The notes below the pieces were generated by a model that was given only the letters and a program-made list of their open reading frames with translations, had not been told where the DNA came from and did no database searches. From Liolophura sinensis (taxonomy: Eukaryota; Mollusca; Polyplacophora; Chitonida; Chitonidae), in NCBI RefSeq assembly GCF_032854445.1, contig NC_088297.1, positions 24,067,127 through 24,131,126 of the forward strand: DNA of 64,000 nucleotides, written 5' to 3'. How positions within the stretch are numbered: position 1 is the stretch's first letter; each line of letters starts with the position of its first letter. A program made the position numbers and the translations under genes. Shown in pieces: positions 1 to 13,100 of the stretch.

Positions 1-58
1 TTTCGGTTATGAAAGCTTCAAACTTTAATGGGTAGTGTTTTTTTTTTAGCTGTTACAG

Positions 59-205
59 GACCGTGTCCGGATGGTAAGTACGGACCTACATGTGAGGACA
101 ACTGTGACTGTCCGAACAGACAATCACCCTCCTGTGACAAGTCTGGGGCATGTACCGGACTGTGTAAACTCGGCTTTACTGGATCAGACTGTCAGCCAAC
201 AACAG
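59..205 (+). CDS. Gene 1 exon: single EGF-like module
   Basis: The acceptor is a T-rich tract ending TTACAG and the donor is GTAAAT. The exon is 147 nt, phase 1-1, and encodes one module beginning CPDGKYGPTC and ending GFTGSDCQPTT. The CPxGKYG...C..NCDCPNRQS pattern is that of MEGF/SREC EGF-like repeats. It matches the last repeat of the 11-repeat exon of gene 3 (about 57015-57164), and the intron after it is also homologous. Gene 1 therefore has one repeat where its paralogue has eleven. Confidence 0.8.
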
Positions 206-3200
206 GTAAATATGAGACGATCTACTTTGGTAGATTCTTAGTGCCTTACTCTTCGTAACGATTGAAACAAAGTTTTCTGAGAGAGGAAAATGTTCACCCA
301 AAGGGGCCTTCCATGGCCGAAGGGTTAGCACGCCAGCGCCCAGCCTCCCACCAGTGCGATCGCTGTGATTGAAGTCCAGCTCATGCCGGTTTCCTCGCCT
401 GCCGTACGTGGGAAGGTCTTCCAGCAAGCTGTGGATAGTTGTGCATTTCTCCTGGGCTCTGCCCGGTTTCCTCCCACCATAATGCTAGCCGCCGTCATAT
501 AAGTGAAATATGTGAGTACGCTGTAAAACACCAATCAAATACATAAATAAATGTTCACTCAAGCCATGTTTCCAATGGATCAAATATGAAACATTCACCC
601 TGTGTTAGAGGTTTTCGAAAAGTCGATCAAAGATAATATTTTTTTTAAGTTTATGTATGGTTATGTGTGTGCATGTGTGTGTCTATAATGCCTTACATAT
701 TAATAACAATACTGAACGCATTTTCTAAGACAGAAATGAAATCGTTTTTTTTCATTTGTACTATTTTGCTTCAAAAAGACTTTTTCAGCCAGACAGCCGA
801 TCCCTTAATAATGAATATTGTAACAATAACAAATTATATTAAAACGGTTTTCTTCACTGGATAAAGAATATTTTCTCGGAATTGTAATGGTTAATTACAC
901 AATTACTTTCATCTTTTAAATATCAGGAGAAAACCTATGTTTACTACATACACGTTTATATATCGCCTCCAATTTTCATTTTAGGGTTTTTTCAAGGCAT
1001 TTCCTTTTAAAAATAGTCCACAAATTAAAACTATACCCTCAACCAATTATTTTCAGTGCTGTACTTTGTCAATAATTACCTACATACCGAGAGGTAAGCT
1101 TCAAACGAACCACTTAAAAGAAAGTATTTTCTACATCTACCTGGCATCCATTTTGCGCTGCTGTAAGAAATTACTTCTTCAATATTTTTCATTATGTATG
1201 TAATTTGTGCAATGTATATACACTTCGAGAGTGAGCTTAACATAACACTTGTTCTATGAGCTTTTGTGCAAAATCCATCCAGAAGGGACATAAGAACAAG
1301 CACTCTGTAATAAGCTTCACGAGAACCTAAAACTATTAAGACTTATAGTAACGGTATGTTTGTGTTGTAGGGTGTGACACATCACAGCCTACCAAGTGTG
1401 GAGAAGAGTGTCATTGTGTAAATAAACTCTACTGCGGGAGTGACATCTGTAATGGGGCGTGCGATGGCGGGTGGGAGGGGATAACCTGTCAGACACCTAC
1501 AGGTAAGTCTGGAAACGTGTGATGACGGGTGGGAGGGGAGAACCCGTCGGAGACCTACATGTAATTTTGGAAAGCGGTGATGACGGGTTGGAGAGGTGAA
1601 TCTGTTTCTCACCTGTAAGTAAGATTGGGAAACTGTTATAATGTGTGGGAAGGGACAACCTGTTAGACACGTGAAAAGATAGGATCAGGTGTAGGAGGCT
1701 GTGATGTAGGGACTGGTGGGATGATAGAACCTGTTCGTTATTCATTAGTGCACGACTGCACCACTCCATAAATACTATGTTTTCGATAAAATTGATGCGA
1801 GTCATTTTTCCGTGGTGGTCATGTTCTACTGTGGTAACAATCATATTTGTATCTTGTATCAGTACGCCTGTGTTTTCTTTTGAAGCACACTTAGTGATGC
1901 CCGGGTGAGCTGAGTAGTGATTTAGGTAGCAAATGTTCCAACGTCAGTGGACATGTTTTTTTTTGTCACAGGGCCAATAAAACATGAAAAACTAAAACAT
2001 GGAGAGTAAAACCTAGGCGCTGTTTCTCAAAGGGGTCGTAACGTTACGCCTGTTGTTAATGTCAAGGAGGCGATTGACGCCAGTATGCGACGTCATGGTG
2101 ATCAGGCCGGTGTAACGTTATGTCGGTCGCAAATACCCAGGCGGCGTACGACGTCAGTATGTGACGTCATGGTGATTAGGCCGGCGTAAAGTTACGACCC
2201 CTTTGGGAAGCAGCCCCCCAAAACAGCTATGGTAGTTTGATTATTAGCAAAAGGATTTTCTCGTCACCGCTCAGATTCCTCCTCTTGTCAACTGACTTCA
2301 CTTAGGGTTTTATTCTAGCAGTTATTGCAAATGTTTTAAATAGTACCAGCCCGTCTCAGAACATGTAGTATTATATGAAATATGCTGTTAATGGACATTT
2401 ATTAGACGTCACTGGTCTATAACAATTCAAATTACACTTTCCTTAAAAAAAATTCCTCGCTCCAGAAATCAAGGTAACGTTGCACTTCTGGTTCACCTGT
2501 CTATAGCAACATCTGTGTCATGCCTGCGTTGGTTCACCACTCTATATTAACCTCTGTACCATGCCTGCTTTGGTTCACCACTCTATAATAGCCTCTGTAC
2601 CATGCCTGCTTTGCTTCACCACTCTATAATAACCTCTGTGTCATGCCTGCTTAAGTTCACCACTCTATAATAACCTCTGTGCCACGCCTGATTTGGTTCA
2701 CCTCTCTATAATAGCCTCTGTACCGTGCCTGCTTTGGTTCACCACTCTATAATAACCTCTGTGTCATGCCTGCTTTGGTTGACAACTGTATAATAACCTC
2801 TGTGCCATGCTTCCTTTGGTTCTCCACTCTATAAAAACCTCTGTGCCACGCCTGATTTGGTTGACAACTCTGTAATAACCTCTGTACCATGCCTGCTTTT
2901 GTTCACCACTATAATAGCCTCTGTGTCATGCCTGCTTTGGTTGACAACTGTATAATAACCTCTTTGTCATGCTTGCTTTTGTTCACCACTCTATAATAAC
3001 CTCTGTGCCACGCCTGCTTTGGTTGACCACTCTATAATAGCCTCTGTGTCATGCCTGCTTTGGTTGACAACTGTATAATAACCTCTGTGCCATGCTTGCT
3101 TTGGTTCACCATTCTGTAATAACCTCTGTACTATGCCTGCTTTTGTTCACCACTCTATAATAACCTCTGTACTATGCCTGCTTTTGTTCACCACTCTATA

Positions 3201-4088
3201 ATAACCTCTGTGCCACGCCTGTTTTGGCACAGGTCTTCGCCTATATCTTGTCTGCTTTTGTTCACCATTCTATAATTACCCCATAATGTCTTTCCTCTGC
3301 ATCATGCCTGCTTTGGTTCACCACTATATATCTTCGCCCCATATCGTGGCTGGTCTTGTTCATCAATCTATAATTACACCCATAAGGTGGTACCTCTGTA
3401 CCATAGTTGCTTTGATAATCACTCTATGAATCTATTATATCCGTTATGTCTATATTGTGTTTCACCATTCTTATAACAACCTTCACATTGTAGCTACCCT
3501 GGCTGTAGCTAGGTGCACTATCAGTTTTTCACGCATTATCACGCGAGATTTGTATTATTGGAGCATAGTCTAAAAACGAGAATTTTAGAGTTACGTGGTC
3601 GGACTGGTCGAGGAAAGCCAATAGGGCACCTGAATGCCTGGCTTATATGACCGCCTTGTAACCATCGTCCATACTTACACGTTACTATAGATTTACATGT
3701 TACCGTATACCTACATGTTACCATATAATTACATGTTACCATAAACTTACATGTTACCATAAACTTACATGTTACCATATACTTACATGTTACCATATAC
3801 TTACATGTTACCATATACTTACCTGTATATGTGCATGTGCCGCCTCCGTGGCTCAGTTAGTTAGCGCGTTAGCGCGGCGTAATGACCCAGGAGTCTATCA
3901 CCAATGCGGTCGCTGTGAGTTTGAGTCCAGCTCATGCTGGCTTCCTCTCCGGTCGTACGTGGGAAGGTCTGGCAGCAACATGCGGATGGTCGTGGGTTTC
4001 CCCCGGTTTCCACCCACCATAATGCTGGCCGCCGTCGTATAAGTGAAATATTCTTGAGTACGGCGTAGAACACCAATCAAATAAATAA

Positions 4089-4181
<93 letters not shown>

Positions 4182-7100
4182 TGCAATAGGAATTATGCTG
4201 TAATACGGCCAATACAGCCTCATCAGCCTCGAACAATTTTTAGGGCTGAGTCCTTTACCTGCGATTGACTTTGAGTACATTTTCACCTGGTTATGAAGTT
4301 TAAATACATTTACATAAAGTTTGCAGGTGCTAAAACTTGTCACTTAAGTTGTGGACCCATTTATGCTTTAGTCTGCGACCCGACATCACTCACTAAATGT
4401 GGAGAGGAATGTCACTGTGTGGACAGGACGAGATGTGGAGGAGTCTTTTGTGAGGGAGGCTGTCAGGACGGATGGACAGAAAATCAATGTCAGATAGGTA
4501 ACTGGTATATTCATGTGAACACTTACAGGACGGCACACTTTCAAAACACATTGATATCTTCTGACGAATCAGAGTACTCCTCTAAAGCATAAGCCTGTAC
4601 AGTTACACTGTACACCCACCTGTTCATACAGGTACATCTGCCTTTATTTACTGATGACTTACCTGTCGCTGTTTTTGCTGACATTCTCCAACCGGTGTTT
4701 ACAATGGCCATGTGGCATTTTCTGTGAGGCCGATTGTTTCAGGTGGGTACAAACTTCCACTTTTGGCATGTAGCTGGTTGGTGACCCCTTCTTAGAAAAG
4801 AAAGTTATTCTACTATATTAGTTTATAGATAAAGAGGCCTGGTTCAGAACAGTGTGATAAGAAAAAGCAAATTTCAGATCCGAGTACTACTCCTTTACAT
4901 ATCCGAGGTATACATTTTGCTGGCAGCGATACCAAAAGTTTTATGGCCATAGGAGAAATGATTGCACAGTAATTACCCACAAAAAAAGCATTCTCGATCA
5001 AAATGTTATTTTTTGACTGAAATAAGGACGTAGGTGTTTGAGGCCACCGATATATATATACTCAACCGCTTTAAAATGCACCAACATGAGTCCATGAAAA
5101 TATGATGAGAACAACATCGGAGATATCCATTGTCAGGGGTAAGGAAGCTCCAAAGATGATGTCAGGTTTGATAACCTTTGTGTTGGTGCTGAAAGTCACA
5201 AAAAATTCAAAGAATCACTAATTTAGGGGGCAGAAATGGGGTAGGAAGGGAAGGCATTCAATGGCTCTCCACTCAATCGCTGTAGCAGCGGATTAACACT
5301 GAAGAGGCAGTGTCGCGATTGTACCTGCGGAACGACAGTGTTATGCAGACTAATCGATGGGGTGGCGGAAGTGTGGTAATTTGCGCCCTTTCATCACAGG
5401 AAACATCTCTACGTATACACTGATCGTGTTAATGCAGTTTACTACAGGGACGTCATTTTAAGGCGTCGCGTTGTCCCCTATTTCCGTGAACACCAAGAGC
5501 TGCATACCTTTTCAACTGGGGCAAAGCCAGAGCACGTGCTTCTATGGACTTTCTGGTACAGAGTAATGTACATGTTATGCCATGACCTGCCTTATTTCCC
5601 GATCGATCGCCAATCGAGCACCTTGCGGGATTACCTGGAACGTCACATTGCTCGTCGACCCAAAATCAGAGATCTTGCACTTGTCTTACAACGTGAGTGG
5701 CGTAGCATACCACAATCGGTTTTCCGGACACTGATAGTTTGCATCAGAAGGCATTATATGGCATGCATTGCAAACAAGAGCGGTCATACTTGATACTGAC
5801 TTGTCTTTTGACCTCGTGTGCATTTCCTCTACATTTTTACTTTGTGTACTTTAAAATGACACTGTGTAATACACCGCCAACACCAATTAAGAAATGGTTC
5901 AGCGGTATTTCCACTTTACTTCCGGTACGTCTTTAATGCGTTTCAGTATAGACACATGTATGTGAATAAAAGTTGTAGATTCAGTTAGAGGATAGAGCCA
6001 TTATCTTCACCACTCAGTTTTTTTTTATATCGAAAGCATTTGTCTTTAAACTCTACAATATTTAATATATATTATTATTCCAGTGATATTACAGTGTTAC
6101 CAGAATCTCTTTGCTTGTACAGCCCTACCAAGGATACAAACTCGTATGCGAATCATTAGCCATCATGCGTGCACGATAGCTGGCTGCCTTTGACCAGTTA
6201 AGTCGTGTGATTGAATGCAACTTTCATCATTTCCACGATCATTTTAAGTCAATAGTTCTTGTCAGGTAGATTGTGCCTGGCGAACGTCAATGGTTTACAC
6301 CTTACACTCCGTTCTGCCCCACCCATTAACCTGCACGTTTATTCCTGGTGAGGGATCTAAAGTCACTGAAGTACAGGCTACCATACTGACTAATGAGGAA
6401 AAAAAAAACAACAAACGTAAGACTGACTTAATCTATCCAATATTAGTTGCAGTACATGCAATATATTTTAATTAGTGTCTAGTAAATAATAAGATAAAAA
6501 ACAAACGTGAATCATCAAACAATAGGCCTAGTATAGCTTTAATAACATTTTTAATGTTTTTTTTTTAAAATTACTGACGGCTCTTGGTTTTATTAAGGCT
6601 TGTATGACGTATTTGTCAGACATGGGCTAAAAAGACCAAAAAAAGAGAAAAGACAAAAGGAATAAAAACAAAGATTCTTGATGCATTTATAGTGTATAGT
6701 ATGGGTTTATCGTATATTTTCCTATGATCCATTACCACACTTACAGTTTCGTCTCTTTATGTTTCAGAGTGTGAGGAATCGAGTCCTACAAAATGTGGAG
6801 AAGATTGCCATTGTAATAGGACCTTCTCTTGTGGCTTTGATATCTGTTTGGGAGGAGACTGTGCTCCTGGGTGGGAAGGGAGAACTTGTCAGAAACCTAC
6901 TGGTAACAGCATTTATCGAGTCTAAGTAATGGTTTAGTTTTAAATTTGCCCCGTCCTATCTTGTTCTTGCCACCATGTGATTGCCACCATGTTCGTCATA
7001 ACAGCGTCGCAGCAGAGACAGGCATAGTCTTCCTGACTCGAAACAAGGGCTGCGTAGTTTTGCTTGACCAATGTCCAAACATTTTAGAAAGGGCGCAGTC

Positions 7101-10100
7101 ATACTAAGCTAAGTACTACTAAGCTAGACTTGTAACAACAGCGTCACTGTAGTCAAGAGTGTAGTTTTAATCAGTCAGACTTCCTACAGCAGGAGGGCGT
7201 ACATGTAGTCTTACTCAGCCAGAGTTGTAAAAACAGAGAGAGGCATATTTTTTCTCGGCCATGGTTGTAACAGCAGAGAGGCGTAGTCTTTCTTAGTTGG
7301 AGTTGTAAGGATAGAGAGAGGCATAGTCTTTCTCGAACAGAGTTGTTACAGCAGGGAGAGGCAAAGTCTTGCTGGCTAAAGACGAACATCAATGTCTTTT
7401 GTACCTTCTGTATGTTGCGTTAGTGCCTACTTGATTTGCTGTCATATTGCTCCGAAAATGTCATACATAAATTATTGCTCAAGTTTAAAGTAGTTTTACC
7501 GTTTAAACACAAAGGATATCCATCTAAAATTAAAAGATAGTGGGAAATGAAATTTCCTTTGTTTGAGCGGAACCAATTAAAATCCCGTGAGATACTGTGC
7601 GTGACACACGGCGCAAAGGAAGTACTATCCTGTCTTAGTTGATGTTTGGAGTGCGCATGTCAGTGCTAGACAACGGTTAATTATAGGCTTACATCCAAAA
7701 GAACATTTGAATGAATAACGTGAAACGGAAGGTTGTGTGTATAGTGGATATTTTGAAATAATTTAGGCGTGAAAGACATCACGAATGTCTTTTTGATGTC
7801 TCATATACCTTGACACATGTATTTGAAGTTATAATAGCTTATTGTTTTGTATCAGTAGACATCGCAGTAGTAATCCTCATAACACTGGTACTCACAGGGG
7901 AAAATATAAATTCTTAATTTTAGTTTCCAGTATTATCAAAATGATCTTTAAACCCCGCAGGAAATTTTTTCCACTAAATTGCATTTTATTCAGTACAATA
8001 AACTAAAAAAATCTTTTAAAATACGCTTATTTATTCTTTACACCTCTTTAACTTTGTTGTGGAAAGTCATGCAGACTGAAGATAAAATGTCAAAAGGTTG
8101 TACTTCACCAGTTATATACAACATTTGAATTCAACAACAAATAAAACCCAACAGATTTAAATTTAAAGCGAAGGCAACATTAGAATTGAAGTAAGCATGA
8201 AAAGAAAGAATAGAGAGATCATTTGACTGCAATTTTCGGAAACTAGAAGTTAAAAGTATTCGCGCCTAACATACTTTATGTTGACACTTTTCTGTGAGTC
8301 AAAGCTGTTAATATTGATCTGTACAAAATATATAGATTGCTTCCTTCATTGAGAAAGAATTTTTTTTTAAATCTGCCTCAGGTACCTTTGTATCAATATC
8401 CTGGATGATATGGTTCTCTATATTGGCCTTTCATACCGAGTCTGTATTTTGCAAAAACTATTAATTAGATATTAATTAAAATGATAAACTCCAGCTTACG
8501 CTGTTTTGGATCTAGTGACATTTCCAGGGTACAGTTTTTCTTTTTGTTGACCCAAGTCTTAATGTCCTCGCCTATGTTATCGATATGCTAACAAAGTATT
8601 CTAATTAAGGCCAGATTAAAATCCTGGGACATGCACATGACAATGTAACCCGGCCTATACTGGACAAAATTGTCAAACAAAAGGTAAATAAAAGACATTG
8701 TCAGTTTACGTCCGTCTCCTTATACACAATTTGCTGCGTTTGTTGATGGAAATTTAACTCTAGCAAACTTTTTTCAGTTGATTATGCCTAATGTACCGGT
8801 CATTAGATACGGGTAGTGAAGATGTCAAATTTTCTGTACATTTTTGAGTGACGTCGGATTCATTTTATAGCAAATGACATTGGTATCCACCACGCTGTTC
8901 GACGAGTTTTTTTGGTTTAACTCGAAAAAAAAAACGCTCAAAGGCACACTTGTGATCCAAATTTAAATTGACCCCTTGCTTATCTGGTCCAGTGTATTCC
9001 TGGAACTTAAAACCTCCTCAAAATTGGCTGAGCGATAGACATTCTGTCTGTTAGAGTGGTAAATTTATTGTGATAGAAGGACCCAAAGATGTCCCAATTG
9101 TTTATATGTACCATGCCCACAACGAATGGTCTGCCCACGCAAACGTTTGACCTCCAGTGTAAGCAATGGCGAGCGCATGCGTGGAGGAATCGACGGATTG
9201 AGATGAAAATCACCGTTCGGCGTTGCACTACTAGCATATCGCTATGGCATGCTAGCTAATTAAAGAAAAGGTCTAACATGGCCTGGGAGGAAAACGTCGA
9301 GCCGAGGTATTGGTGTTTATCTTCACGTTTCTTTCTAACAAGAACCAAACCATATGAACTCTTCAATGCGATCTCACCTTCCGCCAGGTGAAAGTATAGC
9401 CAATATGTTAGGGCTAGCCTGTTACGCCTAGCGCTAGGATTGTTCTAGTAGGTGCCGAGCGCCAACAATACTGATGTATACGGGCTGCCCAGAGGTAACG
9501 GTAATTGATCAGATGTCATTGTGATAAGTTTTGCAATATCAAACATACGGTAACAAATTTTAGGATTTCTGAAATAAGATTTTTACCCCAACGATAGATA
9601 CATAGAAGTTCTATGAGTATAACATTCGGTTGAGATGTTTCAAACTTAATTGCAATATATAGGCTAAACATCCCGCATAAGATTGCTGTCACTGTGCCTG
9701 GACCAATCACATGGTAGAGTTGAACCAATCGTAAGACCAAATAATTCATAAGTCATATACATGGACGATCAAATTGTATTATGTAAAATATCCCTCATTA
9801 AGTCACGTAAATAACATTTCAGCCCTGTGTCAAAAAGGGACGGGAGAGCGCGTCAGATATTTAATGTCAGATTGGAATACTGTGATGACGGGTGGGTGGG
9901 GAGAACCTGCCAGATACATTCTGGTAACATTGGAAAGCTGGGATGACGGGTGCTATCGACAAATCTGTCTGTGACCTACAAGTAATATTTTAAGGCTGTG
10001 ATGACAGGTGGGTGTGGAGAACCTGTCAAATACCTACATGTAAGATTGGGAAATCTTGATGACAGGTGGAAGGGAAAACCCTGTCAGACACCTTCAAGTA

Positions 10101-13100
10101 AGATTAAGAAACTGTGATGACTGGTGGTAGGAAAGAACGTATTAGACAATTACAGGTAGGACTGGAAAGCTGTGATGACCGCCGTGAGGAGAAAACCTGT
10201 CATACTCCTACAGGTAAGATTGTTTTATGAGGAAGCTGTAATGACGGCTGGGAGGGGAGAATCTTTCAGACACCTACATGTCAGATGGGAGGCTGTGATG
10301 ACGCATCGGAAGAGAGAAGCTGTCAGATAGATACACGTAAAATCGGGAAACTGCTATGGCCTGTGGGAGGAGAGAACCTGTCAGAAATTTATAGGTAAGA
10401 TTGGAAATCTGTAATGACGGGTTGGAGAAAAGAACCTATCAGAAATTTATAGGTAAGATTGGGACTCTGTAATGACGGGTGGGAGACGAGAACCTGGCAG
10501 ACATCAGGTAAGACTGGAAAGCACTGATGACGAATGTGGGGAGGGGACCTTTCAGACACTTATGGGTGAGATTGGGAATCTGTGATGACGGGATAGGGGG
10601 AAGAACCTGTCAGACACCTTCAGGTAAGGGTGAGAAACTGTGGTGACGGGTGGGAGTGCAGAGCCTGCTGGACACCTACACGTAAGATTGGAAACTGTGA
10701 TAACGGTTGGGAGGGAAGAACCTGTCAGACACCTACAGGTGAGGCTGGAAAGATGTGATGACGGATGGAAGGTGAGAACCTGTCAGACATATAAACGTAG
10801 GATTGGGAAGCTGTGATGACGGATTGGAGAGGAGAACTTGTCTGATACCTTACAAGTAAGATGGGGAAACTGTGATGACGGATGAGAGGGGAGAATCTGT
10901 CAGACACGTACAGGTAAGTTTGGGAAACTGTGATGACGGATGAGAGGGGAGAATCTGTCAGACACGTACAGGTAAGTTTAGGATAAACTGTGATGACGGA
11001 TGAGAGGGGAGAATCTGTCAGACACGTACAGGTAAGTTTAGGATAAACTGTGATGACGGATGAGAGGGGAGAATCTGTCAGACACGTACAGGTAAGTTTA
11101 GGATAAACTGTGATGACGGATGAGAGGGGAGAATCTGTCAGACACGTACAGGTAAGTTTAGGATAAACTGTGATGACGGATGAGAGGTGAGAATCTGTCA
11201 GACACGTACAGGTATTATTGGAAAGCCGTGATGGCAGAAAGGAAAAAAAGAACCCGTTAAATACCTAAACGTAAGGTTGGGAAGCTGTTATGACGGCTGG
11301 GAGAGGAGAACCTGTCCGATACATACAGGGAAGACTGGGAAGCTGTGAGGACGAATGGGAATTGAGAACCTGTCAGACATCTGCAGATAAGATTGGGAAT
11401 CTGGGATGACCCGTGGGAAGAGAGAACCTATCAGACACCTACAGGTAAGATTGGGAAATTGTGATGACGGTTGGGAGAAGAGAACCTGTCAGATACATAG
11501 AGGTAAGATTTATTGGCAATTTGAGTAGCTGTGATGACCTGTGGAGTGCGAAAGTATATAAGACACATAAAGATAAGGTTAGGGTGCTGTGCTGACGGGT
11601 GGGGCAAAAGAACCTGTTTAGATTGTTTGGTTGTGACTTGCTTGCACAACTGTATCGTTCATTTCATTGGATAATCTGTACTTACGTCAAGACGTTACCA
11701 AGCAATTACATAATATCACGACTCAAAATCACGATTACAGTGATTATGCTGTTTTACCAATAAGAAAAATAAAACAGATAGTCACGTGACATGTTAGAGT
11801 CGCCATCTCAACAAAGACAGTAAGATGGCAGCTGTTGTATTGGAGATAGCCGAGATATTGACAAATGGCAACCAGATGACATTGAGTTTAAAAGACTGCA
11901 GTTATCGTGTGATGTAACTTCAGCTATCGTGTACCCCTAGCGGCTATTTAGCTCAGGGGCCAAAACTCTGTAAGGCAAATGAAAATCAGTCTCATCATAC
12001 AATAAAACATCATATTGGGTACGAATTTAGGATACAACAAAAGCTAACGTCTAGGGGAGAGTCAGGTGACGGAACTGTCGAATACTCCAAAAACAATTGG
12101 CTTAAATGAATGACATAAGTGAATCAGAGTGGATAGATTTTTTCCACGCGATATTTTGTTTACACCCGAAAGCAGACAATACACACAAACACCAGTCATT
12201 TGAAATGCGAACCAGTCAAAGTTCAGAGATGTCATGTTTATGTTGTTGTTGTATGTAGACGTCCATGATTTAAACCGTTTGTCTACTTCTTTGCCAGGGT
12301 CAAATCTAGAAGCCAAATTAAAAGCTCTGATCCCAAATTTTAAACGTTACATTGTGACAACGCAGCTCAAAATGATGCTTTTTAAAAAATTTTGAATAAA
12401 TGTGAATGAAAGAAATCTTATAAAAACTTAACTATCTATACGTAAACCACCGTATTTCTGTTCAATTTTCTTGTTAGTTCCAATACATCTTGATTAGTTT
12501 GGGCTCCCCAACCTTTTCCGGAACTAAAATGGTTCTAGATATGGCTCTGATTGCAATTTCCGGATCTGCGCACTGCACTATTTCATTATCTTTTCCGAAT
12601 GCTCGCATTTTCAGAGGTTGGATTACCTGTCTCCTCTGGTGGCTCAGCGGGACTTCTGGCCGCTGTCATTGTCATGTCAATTCTCTGTGTGCTTTTCCTG
12701 GTGTACTCCATACTGTCTACCCTGAAATGGAAAAGGCTTCGCAGTCGACTCAGAGAAGAGATACAAGCTCGATACGTCACATACAAGGTTATTTTTTGTT
12801 GTTGTTGTTGCAAATTTTATTATTTGTTTCTTTGTTATTTTCTTTTCATGATCGCTAAAAGCAGTCAATACTTTTTCAGAGTTATTCCACACAGATAATT
12901 TAATGTGCATTTGTATTCGGACTAGGCCTAGCTAAATTCTTTTACACCTGGTGGACATCACTTCATATGGCTGCTTTGGCGAGTAGAGGTGTACTCTCTT
13001 CCAAAGACATTGTGTATAATCGACTGGACGCAATTAGCAAAACTTTTATATATATTCGTGGCCTGTACAATTTACTGTTAGTTTCCTTGTACCCCTTTGA

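Larger units (their letters stand above)
6903..12614 (+). other. Gene 1 intron, 5.7 kb
   Basis: It holds an imperfect ~43-bp array (7130-7385), an AT-rich unique part (7400-8040), a block repeated elsewhere (8040-8640), plain sequence (8640-9860), the splice-donor minisatellite (9875-11620) and a stretch conserved in the paralogue (11650-11960). No further exon with the TKCGE..CHC pattern was found. Confidence 0.55.

Noticed and set aside
3898-4343. Several IYIYIY-rich frames
   Set aside because: Translations of the (AT)n microsatellite and SINE.
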